Of a DNA stretch of 64,000 bases, positions 57,414 to 64,000 are shown piece after piece. Within the stretch, counting starts at the first letter, position 1. Each line of letters opens with the position of its first letter. The translations under genes were made by a program, and so were the position numbers. The stretch is taken from the NCBI RefSeq assembly GCF_001424945.1, contig NZ_LMCW01000005.1:62001-126000 (forward strand), written 5' to 3'. The notes beneath the pieces were generated by a model. The model was not told the DNA's origin, did not search any database, and was given only the letters and a program-made list of their open reading frames with translations. Origin of the DNA: Rhizobium sp. Root1203. GTDB taxonomy: Bacteria; Pseudomonadota; Alphaproteobacteria; Rhizobiales; Rhizobiaceae.

Positions 57414-57426
57414 CGCTTGTCGTGCC

Positions 57427-57449
57427 GGCGGTCGCCAAGGGCGGCCGCC
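57427..57449. terminator. Hairpin between convergent genes
   Basis: Ten-pair stem GGCGGTCGCC / GGCGGCCGCC (one G-U pair in the plus-strand RNA) with a 3-nt loop, in the 46-bp gap between the aldo/keto reductase and ATPase stops. No T-run; probably a shared transcript end. Confidence 0.55.
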
Positions 57450-57459
57450 GCTGATGGCT

Positions 57460-58530
57460 TCAGATGCGGATGCCCGTTGCGTCGTCGAACAGGTGCAATT
57501 GCTCTGGAGCGACCGTCACGCCGATCGTCTCGCCGGCGCGCGCTGTGCCGCGGCCGGTTTCGACGATCGTCAGTTCCGGCGTCGTCGCTGCGGTGATGAA
57601 GGTGGAGGAACCGGTGGATTCCACCACGGCCACCGGCACGTCGAACGTCCCCTGACCCGCTGCGGTGATACCGATGTGCTCCGGCCGGATGCCGGCCGTG
57701 ACCTTGCGGCCCGGCTGCAACTGATGATCCATGGCAAGCACATGTTTTACAGTGCCTAGGTCGACCTTGAGGCTCTTGCTGTCTTCGGCGACGACAGCCG
57801 GGATGAAGTTCATCGCCGGAGAGCCTATGAAACCGGCGACGAACTTGTTGGCCGGGGTGTCGTAGAGATCGAGCGGCTTGCCCTGTTGCTCGATGATGCC
57901 TTCGCGCATGACGACGACATGGTCTGCCATGGTCATCGCCTCGATCTGGTCGTGGGTCACGTAGACCGAGGTGGCATGCAGCCGGTCGTGCAGGGCGCGG
58001 ATTTCCTTGCGCATGTGGACGCGCAGCGCCGCATCGAGGTTGGACAGGGGCTCGTCGAACAGGAACGCTTTCGGATGGCGGATGATGGCTCGGCTCATGG
58101 CGACGCGCTGGCGCTGGCCACCGGAAAGCTCCCGCGGATATCGCTTGAGGAGATGCGACAGACCGGTGGTGGCCGCGACTTCCTCCGCCGCCTTCTTGGC
58201 TTCGGCCTTCGGGGTTCCACGGATGCGCAGGCTGTAGGTCAGGTTTTCCTCGACCGTCATATGCGGGTAGAGCGCGTAGGACTGAAAGACCATGGCCACG
58301 TCGCGCTTGCGCGGCGGCACGTTGTTCATCAGCTCGCCGGCAATCCTGAGGTCGCCGCCCGAGATGCTTTCGAGACCGGCCAGCGACCTCAGGAGTGTGG
58401 ACTTGCCGCACCCCGACGGGCCGACGAGCGCCACGAAAGTGCCTTTGGCGATGGACAGGTTGATGTCCTTCAGGGCGTGGTAGGCGCCGTAGTGCTTGTG
58501 GACGCCGCTGAGCTCGATCTGATTGGTCAT
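57460..58530 (-). CDS. Sugar ABC transporter ATP-binding protein (MalK/UgpC type)
   Basis: A 356-residue ATPase, last gene of the sugar operon. The NBD (1-235) has Walker A GPSGCGKST, signature LSGGQRQRVAMS, Walker B FLFDEPLSNLD and switch His in YVTHDQ. A C-terminal OB-type regulatory domain (about 240-356) ends with VAPEQLHLFD, the CUT1 family pattern. ATG 58530 overlaps the upstream permease stop by four bases; open frame further upstream is inside that permease. Confidence 0.93.
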   Translation of the reverse strand: MTNQIELSGVHKHYGAYHALKDINLSIAKGTFVALVGPSGCGKSTLLRSLAGLESISGGDLRIAGELMNNVPPRKRDVAMVFQSYALYPHMTVEENLTYSLRIRGTPKAEAKKAAEEVAATTGLSHLLKRYPRELSGGQRQRVAMSRAIIRHPKAFLFDEPLSNLDAALRVHMRKEIRALHDRLHATSVYVTHDQIEAMTMADHVVVMREGIIEQQGKPLDLYDTPANKFVAGFIGSPAMNFIPAVVAEDSKSLKVDLGTVKHVLAMDHQLQPGRKVTAGIRPEHIGITAAGQGTFDVPVAVVESTGSSTFITAATTPELTIVETGRGTARAGETIGVTVAPEQLHLFDDATGIRI

Positions 58531-59354
58531 TTGAGGGCTCCAGAGGTGAGGCCGGATACGATGCGGCGCTGCAAGAGGACGAAAATGGCAAGGATCGGCG
58601 TCACATACATCGTGGCGTAGGCCATGATGTTGTTCCATTCGTTGGTGTTCGGTCCCATGAAGGAGTTGAGACCGACGCTCGCCGGCTGAAGCTCGGCTGC
58701 CTGGATCATCGACTTCGAATAGACGAACTCGCCGAAGGCCTGCATGAAGATCAGGATCGCGCTTACGAGGATGCCGTTGCGGGCAAGCGGCAGCACGATG
58801 TTGAAGAACGCGCCGACGCGGGAATTGCCATCGACCAGCGCCGCCTCCTCAAGCTCCATCGGCACGGCCATGAAGGTGGCTCGCACCAGCACGACGAAGA
58901 AAGGCATGCTCTTTGCGGCAATCGCGATGATAACGGCGATGCGCGGATAGTTCAGCATGCCGAATTGCGAGAAGCCGACGAAGATCGGGGTCACCATGAG
59001 CGATGCCGGCAGAACCTGCAGCATCAGGATCAAGAACAGGCCGATGTCGACCCAGACGTTGCGATAGCGGGCCAGTACATAGGCGCAGCCGACGCCAAGC
59101 ACGGTGATGAGCGCCACCGAGCCGATGGCAATCACCAGCGAGTTCCAGAGATAGCGTCCCATCTCGCGGCTCTCCCAGACATAGCCGTAGGTGCCCCATT
59201 GCGGGTCAGTCGGCCAGAAGCTGGGCGGTGTCGCAAACATCTCCGATCCACTTTTGAGCGCGGTGATGTACATCCAGTAGAGGGGGAAGAGATAGATCGC
59301 CGCCATGACGATGGCGATCGCGAGCATAAGTCGGTTGCGTGTCGTCTCGCTCAT
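58527..59354 (-). CDS. Sugar ABC transporter permease, MalG type
   Basis: A 275-residue CUT1 permease with six predicted helices. The cytoplasmic EAA loop (LEEAALVDGNSRVGAFFNIVLP) lies at about 168-188. It pairs with the upstream MalF-type permease. Its start overlaps that gene by four bases (ATGA), and its stop overlaps the ATPase start the same way, so the three are translationally coupled. Confidence 0.92.
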   Translation of the reverse strand: MSETTRNRLMLAIAIVMAAIYLFPLYWMYITALKSGSEMFATPPSFWPTDPQWGTYGYVWESREMGRYLWNSLVIAIGSVALITVLGVGCAYVLARYRNVWVDIGLFLILMLQVLPASLMVTPIFVGFSQFGMLNYPRIAVIIAIAAKSMPFFVVLVRATFMAVPMELEEAALVDGNSRVGAFFNIVLPLARNGILVSAILIFMQAFGEFVYSKSMIQAAELQPASVGLNSFMGPNTNEWNNIMAYATMYVTPILAIFVLLQRRIVSGLTSGALK

Positions 59355-60253
59355 CCGCGCACCTCGTGGCGTGTCGAGCGAACGTAGACGACGGAGGCGA
59401 ACATGACGAAGACGATCATGATGACCGAAATGGTTGCGCCCTTTGCGAAGTCATATTGGCGGAATGACAAATCCCAGGCCCAATATTGCGTGACGTTGGA
59501 CGAGTTGTTCGGCCCGCCCGATGTGATCGCGGCGAAGAGGTCGAACTGCTGGAGCGTGAAGATCAGGCCGAGGGCAACGATGGCACCGATGGTCGAGCGC
59601 ATCATCGGCAGCGTGATCGTCCAGAAGCGCTGCCAGGCGTTGGCGCCGTCGAGTTCGGCAGCCTCGTAGAGATCGCCCGGAATGCCTGACAGACCGACGG
59701 AGAGCAGGATCATGTTGAAGGCAGTGCCGAGCCAGACGTTGGCGATGATGACGGCATAGAGCGAATAATGCGGATCCGAGCGCCAGAAGATGTTGCTGCT
59801 GATGATACCGCTTTCCTTCAGGATGAAATTGAGGACGCCGAAATCACCGGAGAGTATCCAGTTCCAGATTGCGCCGACCACGAGACCGGGCATGACCCAC
59901 GACACCAAGAACAGCCCGCGCAGCCACGAGGCGCCGGGGAAATTGACCCAGAAGAACAGCGCGAGGCCAAATCCAATCAGGAACTGGCCGGCAATCGAGC
60001 CGACGACGAAAATCACGGTGTTGCGGAAGATCGGCCAGGTCTCCGGCTGCGCAAAGAGGTCGCGGTAGTTCTTGAGGCCGACGAAAGGGCGCGAGAGGGT
60101 GCCGAGGCTGAACATGTCGACCTCCTGGAAGCTCATCACCACGTTGTAGATGAGCGGCAGCCCTGCCATCACGAAGAGAAACAGGAGCGGAAAGGTGACG
60201 AGCGCGATATCGAAACCACGGCCGTCCCTGACGCTGGAAAGAATCCTTTTCAT
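59351..60253 (-). CDS. Sugar ABC transporter permease, MalF type
   Basis: A 300-residue CUT1 permease with six predicted helices and the EAA loop YEAAELDGANAWQRFWTITLP at about 198-218. The N-terminus (FLFVMAGLPLIYNVVMSFQ) is a standard first helix. It follows the binding protein with a 110-bp gap containing two hairpins and uses ATG 60253 with GGA upstream. Confidence 0.92.
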   Translation of the reverse strand: MKRILSSVRDGRGFDIALVTFPLLFLFVMAGLPLIYNVVMSFQEVDMFSLGTLSRPFVGLKNYRDLFAQPETWPIFRNTVIFVVGSIAGQFLIGFGLALFFWVNFPGASWLRGLFLVSWVMPGLVVGAIWNWILSGDFGVLNFILKESGIISSNIFWRSDPHYSLYAVIIANVWLGTAFNMILLSVGLSGIPGDLYEAAELDGANAWQRFWTITLPMMRSTIGAIVALGLIFTLQQFDLFAAITSGGPNNSSNVTQYWAWDLSFRQYDFAKGATISVIMIVFVMFASVVYVRSTRHEVRG

Positions 60254-60274
60254 CGGTCCTCCGATACTCCGAAC

Positions 60275-60347
60275 GGGGCTGCCTTTCGCTTTCGCCTGAA
60301 GACAGCCCCTGCCGGGAGGAAATGATGGGATGGCCCGAGAGCCATCC
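60275..60347 (-). terminator. Two hairpins between binding protein and permease genes
   Basis: In transcript order, stem 60347-60341 with 60334-60328 (7 bp) and stem 60309-60303 with 60281-60275 (GGGGCTG / CAGCCCC). They follow the binding-protein stop and probably stabilise its 3' end while limiting read-through to the permease genes. Confidence 0.5.
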
Positions 60348-60363
60348 GGTTATGCGGGGGAGA

Positions 60364-61596
60364 TCAGCCGAGGACCGCCTTGATCTTGTCTGCAGCCTGG
60401 TCGAGCGCATCCTTCGGGCTCATCTGGCCGGTCAGGGCTGCCTGAATGGCATCCTGGATCGCCTTGGAGATCTTCGGCCACTGCGGGTGCGGACCGCGCG
60501 GCTTGGCATACTTCAGCTGTTCGATGAAGACCTTGAGGGCTTCGTCCTTGAGCGCTTCGCCGGTCGCCGGAATGGTGATGTCGGAACGGGCCGGCAGCTG
60601 GCCGTAGTTCTTGAACATCTTGTCGTCCTGCGAAGCGAAGAACTCGAGCGCCTTGAAGGCTTCTGCCGGGTGCTTCGTGCTGGCAAAGACAGCCCAGTTG
60701 AAATCGCCCATTGCCGACGAACGTTCAGCACCTTCCTTCGGAACCGGAAGCAGCGTAACGCCCCAGTCGAACTTGGCTTCCTTCATCATGCGGTCGAGTT
60801 CCCACGGACCTGAGATCGCCATCGCGGCATTGCCGGAGTTGAAGGTTCCGGTCGAATCCCACTGGCCACGTGTCAGCGTATCCGGCGAGGCAAGCTTCTC
60901 GTCCATGATGGTCTTCCAGGTGTCGAGCGCCTTGATTGCACCTTCGGCATTGATGTTTTCATAGCTGCCGCCGCCCATCTGCGCCCAGGGAAGAAACTGG
61001 AAGGTGCCCTCCTCGTTCGCCTTGGCGGAGAAAGCCAGGCCGTAGACGTTCTTGGCCGGATCGGTCAGCTTGCGCGCATCCTCGAGAAGTTCGTCCCAGG
61101 TCTGCGGCGGCTTGTTCGGGTCGAGACCCTTCGCCTTGAACATGTCCTTGTTGTAGTAAAGCGCGATCGTATTGGTTGCCTTCGGCACGCCGTAGTACTT
61201 GCCATCCCACTGGACGGATTTCAGCGGGCCGGGGAAGTAGTTGTCCGGCTTGATGACGGTGGATTTGGAGATCATGTCCGTCAGGTCAAGGAAGGCCCCG
61301 CGCGACGAAAACAGCGCGTGCTCCGGATTGTCCACGGCAATGATGTCGGGCGCCTGGCCGGTCGCGTAGGCGCGCATCGCTTCGGTGACGACGTCATCGA
61401 ACTGGATCAGACGGTATTCGATCTTGATGCCGTTGTTCTGGGCGTTGAATTCCTTGACGAGGTTCGGCGCGGGCTGGATGTCCTTGTCCAGCGACCAGAG
61501 GGTCAAGGTGACGTCCTCTGCCTTCGCGGCAATGCCGAAGAGCGAGACGCCTGCCAGCGCCAAAGCGCCGATCATTGCAAATTTGCGGATACCCAT
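60364..61596 (-). CDS. Sugar ABC transporter substrate-binding protein
   Basis: A 410-residue family 1 periplasmic binding protein (CUT1 system). A Sec signal peptide of about 26 residues ends in AAKAED. The mature protein begins with [11 protein letters not shown] and contains [18 protein letters not shown] and [12 protein letters not shown], typical of carbohydrate binders. ATG 61596 has an AGGAGGAG ribosome site. It is 65 bp after the isomerase gene. The sugar cannot be named; the accompanying isomerase and oxidoreductase suggest a polyol, sugar acid or modified hexose. Confidence 0.92.
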   Translation of the reverse strand: MGIRKFAMIGALALAGVSLFGIAAKAEDVTLTLWSLDKDIQPAPNLVKEFNAQNNGIKIEYRLIQFDDVVTEAMRAYATGQAPDIIAVDNPEHALFSSRGAFLDLTDMISKSTVIKPDNYFPGPLKSVQWDGKYYGVPKATNTIALYYNKDMFKAKGLDPNKPPQTWDELLEDARKLTDPAKNVYGLAFSAKANEEGTFQFLPWAQMGGGSYENINAEGAIKALDTWKTIMDEKLASPDTLTRGQWDSTGTFNSGNAAMAISGPWELDRMMKEAKFDWGVTLLPVPKEGAERSSAMGDFNWAVFASTKHPAEAFKALEFFASQDDKMFKNYGQLPARSDITIPATGEALKDEALKVFIEQLKYAKPRGPHPQWPKISKAIQDAIQAALTGQMSPKDALDQAADKIKAVLG

Positions 61597-61661
61597 AGTT
61601 CTCCTCCTTTGTGGTTATCCCGTCGAAAGCCGGCGATTCCTCCTCGCCGGCTACCATACTT

Positions 61662-62564
61662 TCAAACCGGATCGACGACGAACTCGCCGCCCCGGGCATG
61701 CTTCAGATGGTTCAGCGCATAGACTTGTCCTGTCATCTCAAGCGCATCGCGGTAGACCGGATCATGCCAACCTTCGATGTCGATGGAGCCGGACCAGCCC
61801 GCAAGGCGCAGCTCGGAAATGATGTCGGTCCAGTTGCTGTCGCCGAAGCCTGGCGTGCGCATGAACACGAACTTCTCCTTGCCGAAGATCCCGTGCTCCT
61901 TGATGACGTCCCAGCGGATCGTCGCATCCTTGCCGTGAACATGGAAAATCTTCGAAGCCCACTTGCGGATCTGCGGAAGCGGATCGATCAGGTAGACCAT
62001 CTGGTGGCAGGGTTCCCATTCGAGGCCGACGTTGTCGTCAGGCGTCTCGTTGAAGATCAGCTCCCAGGCATCGGGATTGTGCGCGATGTTCCAGTCGCCG
62101 GTCGCCCAGTTGCCGTCCATGGCGCAGTTTTCGAAGGCAATCTTGACGCCCTTGTCAGCTGCGCGCTTGGCAAGTTCACTCCAGATTTCCTTGTAGCGCG
62201 CCAGGCTGTCGGTCAGCGGCTTGTTGCGGATGCGGCCGGTAAAGCCGGCAACGCAGGTGGCGCCGAAGTGGTGCGCGTTGTCGATGCAATCCTTCCAGCC
62301 CTGCAGGGTCTGAAGGTCGATATCCGTCGTTTCGAGCGGATTGCCGAACATGCCGAGCGTGGAAATGGTGATGTCCCGGTCGCCGATGGCGTCGATCGAG
62401 CGCTTGCCGAGTTCGGCGAGATCCTGGCCGTTTGTGGTCTGCCAGAAGAAGGGCTCAAAGCTTTCGAAGCCCATGTCGGCGATCTGGCCGATACGCTTGT
62501 CGGCGCCGCCCTTGGAGGCGCTCACCATGGTACCGACACGAATGGACTTGGCGGGGTTGCTCAC
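61662..62564 (-). CDS. Sugar phosphate isomerase/epimerase family protein (TIM barrel)
   Basis: A 300-residue xylose-isomerase-like TIM-barrel protein. Likely metal-site residues occur in KIAFENCAMDG, VGLEWEPCHQ, HVHGKDA and SIDIEGWHD, the usual Glu/Asp/His spacing. It starts with GTG 62564, supported by AAGGA eight bases upstream, 11 bp after the oxidoreductase stop. Pairing with a Gfo/Idh/MocA enzyme is common in pathways for inositols, keto-sugars and oxidised glycosides, but the exact reaction is not predictable. Confidence 0.88.
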   Translation of the reverse strand: MSNPAKSIRVGTMVSASKGGADKRIGQIADMGFESFEPFFWQTTNGQDLAELGKRSIDAIGDRDITISTLGMFGNPLETTDIDLQTLQGWKDCIDNAHHFGATCVAGFTGRIRNKPLTDSLARYKEIWSELAKRAADKGVKIAFENCAMDGNWATGDWNIAHNPDAWELIFNETPDDNVGLEWEPCHQMVYLIDPLPQIRKWASKIFHVHGKDATIRWDVIKEHGIFGKEKFVFMRTPGFGDSNWTDIISELRLAGWSGSIDIEGWHDPVYRDALEMTGQVYALNHLKHARGGEFVVDPV

Positions 62565-62575
62565 AATCTCAATCC

Positions 62576-63610
62576 TTATGCTGAAATTTCAATGCGCTTG
62601 CCGGTCTTGGCGCTCTCGATCGCGCCGAAGACCATCGCAAGACTTCTGATGTTGTCGGAACTTGCCGTCTCCGGCCGCTTTCCGGTCCTGATCGCCTCGA
62701 TGAAGTCGGCAATCACGCTGGCGTGGCCGTGGGTCTCTTCGTCGTTTGCGGGAGCAGGCACCTCGACCGGAGTGAAGCCATGCAGCAGGCCTGGCTCCTT
62801 GCCTGCGACTGCTGCCCGGAAGGTGTCTTCGCCGTCCCAGCTAAGCATTCCCTTTGAACCCACGAGACGCCATTGGCTCTCCCAGCTCGTGCGCTCGCCT
62901 TCTGCACACCAGGAGCCCCGGTAGGTGAACACCACATCGTCGGCAAATTCGAAAGTTGCGTTGGCGGATGCGCCGTGCCGGTACCACGAGCCCTTCGGAT
63001 TGCGCTCCACACAATACACCGCGAGCGGCTTCTTGTCGGCGACAAAGCGCGCCGCGTCGAAGGTGTGGATAGCCATGTCGAGAAGGAGAACATTCTGCAT
63101 CTCTTCCCGGAAGCCGCCGAAATGGGGTGCAAGAAAGAAGTCGCAATGGATGGCGGTGATGTCACCGATCGCACCGCTTTCGACGAAACGCCGCATGCGG
63201 CGCACGCCCGAAATGAAGCGCCGGTTCTGGATAATGGCGTGGATCCTGCCATTTTCGGCGGCGAGATCGATCAGGGCGGCCCCCTCGGCTAGCGACGTCG
63301 CCATGGGCTTCTCGCTGAGGACATGGCAGCCGGCCTTCAGCGCCGTCGAAACGACGTTGAAACGGGCCGTTGGGATGACGACGTCGAAAACGATGTCGGC
63401 ATTAGTCTCGGCAATGACGCCGCCGAGTTCGGTGCCGATCACGACACCGCTCAATCCGAATTCCTCGGCGAGCTTCTCGGCCGCCGCCGGATGGACGTCC
63501 ACGAGGCCCTTGACCTCGATTTCGGCTGCAAGAGCCGGAGTTTCCTTGATGGCGCGTAACCAGCCCTTGGACATGGCTCCGCAACCGCAGAGAACGGCAT
63601 TCAATGTCAC
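62576..63610 (-). CDS. Gfo/Idh/MocA family oxidoreductase
   Basis: A 344-residue NAD(P)-dependent sugar dehydrogenase and first gene of the operon. The Rossmann start is AVLCGCGAMSKGWLRAI, and the family EKP motif is in LSEKPMATS (Lys as general acid/base region). The C-terminal beta-sheet domain starts near 125. The start is GTG 63610 behind GGAGGAAATC, a strong ribosome site. Two LacI-type operators lie 49-81 bp upstream. Substrate unknown. Confidence 0.9.
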   Translation of the reverse strand: MTLNAVLCGCGAMSKGWLRAIKETPALAAEIEVKGLVDVHPAAAEKLAEEFGLSGVVIGTELGGVIAETNADIVFDVVIPTARFNVVSTALKAGCHVLSEKPMATSLAEGAALIDLAAENGRIHAIIQNRRFISGVRRMRRFVESGAIGDITAIHCDFFLAPHFGGFREEMQNVLLLDMAIHTFDAARFVADKKPLAVYCVERNPKGSWYRHGASANATFEFADDVVFTYRGSWCAEGERTSWESQWRLVGSKGMLSWDGEDTFRAAVAGKEPGLLHGFTPVEVPAPANDEETHGHASVIADFIEAIRTGKRPETASSDNIRSLAMVFGAIESAKTGKRIEISA

Positions 63611-63658
63611 GATTTCCTCCGGTGGACAGTTTCCGGTTTTCCTCCCGAAACGTGTCCC

Positions 63659-63670
63659 GTAAACGTTTAC
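63659..63670. promoter_or_regulatory. LacI-family operator 1
   Basis: GTAAACGTTTAC is a perfect 12-bp palindrome with the central CG typical of LacI/GalR-family operators, 49 bp before the Gfo/Idh/MocA start. Confidence 0.75.
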
Positions 63671-63681
63671 GATACTATGCG

Positions 63682-63691
63682 GAAACGTTTC
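63682..63691. promoter_or_regulatory. LacI-family operator 2
   Basis: GAAACGTTTC is a perfect 10-bp palindrome, with its centre about 22 bp (two helical turns) from that of operator 1, so a repressor could bind both on the same DNA face. A further AAACG half-site is at about 63757. Confidence 0.72.
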
Positions 63692-63790
63692 TCGCTGTCA
63701 ATAGTCAGGCGTTTGAAGAATTGCTGCGGAAAACTGCTGCGAATGCCGGGCTTTAGGAGGAAACGTGCCGCAGCGCAGCATAAAAAACTT

Positions 63791-63809
63791 TGTTGTCCGG
63801 CGGACAACA
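63791..63809. promoter_or_regulatory. Perfect 19-bp palindrome, probable operator of another regulator
   Basis: TGTTGTCCG-G-CGGACAACA has 9-bp perfect arms around one base. The sequence differs from the LacI sites; it resembles TTGTC/GACAA-type dyads bound by GntR- or similar-family regulators. No T-run, so a terminator is less likely. Confidence 0.55.
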
Positions 63810-63935
63810 GCTGAACCTGAGAAGAGGACTGCCCGCGTCCGCATTCCGCCGAACTCGTCCCCGGGATGCGATCTCAACGATATCGGGCCGATCCCGATGC
63901 GATGGCCGCGCCCCGACGCGGGTGCGGCCTCGTCG

Positions 63936-64000
63936 TCACTCCGCCGCAGCGACGGCCGATCGGCGGCCCAGCGTCGCCTGGGTCAGCAGGAAAGCAAACA
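63936..64000 (-). CDS. C-terminal end of a gene cut by the window edge
   Basis: The minus-strand frame enters at 64000 and stops with TGA at 63936-63938. Visible residues are FAFLLTQATLGRRSAVAAAE. It runs in the same direction as the sugar operon and could be an upstream regulator or transporter gene, but the fragment is too short to assign and could be a chance frame. Confidence 0.4.
   Translation of the reverse strand, partial: FAFLLTQATLGRRSAVAAAE

Overview
The window is about 64 kb of GC-rich, densely coding DNA with very short gene spacing. Gene content and order point to a member of the Rhizobiaceae (Rhizobium, Agrobacterium or Sinorhizobium type). The indicators are pobR-pobA, pcaIJF divergent from an IclR regulator, pcaQ divergent from pcaDCHGB, a pcaMNVWX-type transporter, many ABC importers and several class III nucleotide cyclases. 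I see no tRNA, rRNA, insertion sequence, phage gene or CRISPR array, so it reads as stable replicon DNA (chromosome, chromid or megaplasmid).

Region 1 (1-19640) is an almost complete 4-hydroxybenzoate/protocatechuate supercluster. PobA makes protocatechuate. PcaHG opens the ring, and PcaB, PcaC and PcaD give 3-oxoadipate. PcaIJ and PcaF give succinyl-CoA and acetyl-CoA. A five-gene branched-chain-amino-acid-type ABC importer after pcaB matches the protocatechuate transporter pcaMNVWX. Three regulators (PcaR, PobR, PcaQ) each sit divergent from their targets, and operator-like dyads lie in the PcaR and PcaQ intervals. A GST, an SDR, a lipocalin-like protein and a cyclase with a CxxCH motif are embedded here.

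Region 2 (19981-30515) mixes cyclic-nucleotide signalling with surface-glycan genes. It has a metallo-beta-lactamase hydrolase, a polysaccharide deacetylase, a GT4 glycosyltransferase, a membrane cytochrome/[2Fe-2S]/adenylate-cyclase fusion (CyaC-like) coupled to an FkbM methyltransferase, a second methyltransferase, a DUF3095 cyclase-like protein, a UDP-sugar dehydrogenase and another divergent cyclase.

Region 3 (30637-43788) is one long plus-strand run. A peptide-type ABC importer (dual ATPase, Tat-exported binding protein, two permeases) is followed by three glycosyltransferases. After these come a 904-residue ABC-exporter-like protein in which every ATP-binding and hydrolysis motif is degenerate, and a stand-alone cyclic-nucleotide-binding protein. 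This is the best candidate for an undescribed system. A 17-bp triplication at one gene junction creates two overlapping six-codon mini-ORFs.

Region 4 (43861-57413) holds an MHS-type MFS transporter, the cyoABCD quinol oxidase with a SURF1 factor, an FAD/NAD(P) protein, a heterodimeric ABC exporter with complementary degenerate motifs, and an aldo/keto reductase.

Region 5 (57460-64000) is a minus-strand sugar catabolic operon (Gfo/Idh/MocA oxidoreductase, TIM-barrel isomerase, binding protein, two permeases, ATPase) behind two LacI-type operators. A truncated gene lies at the window end.
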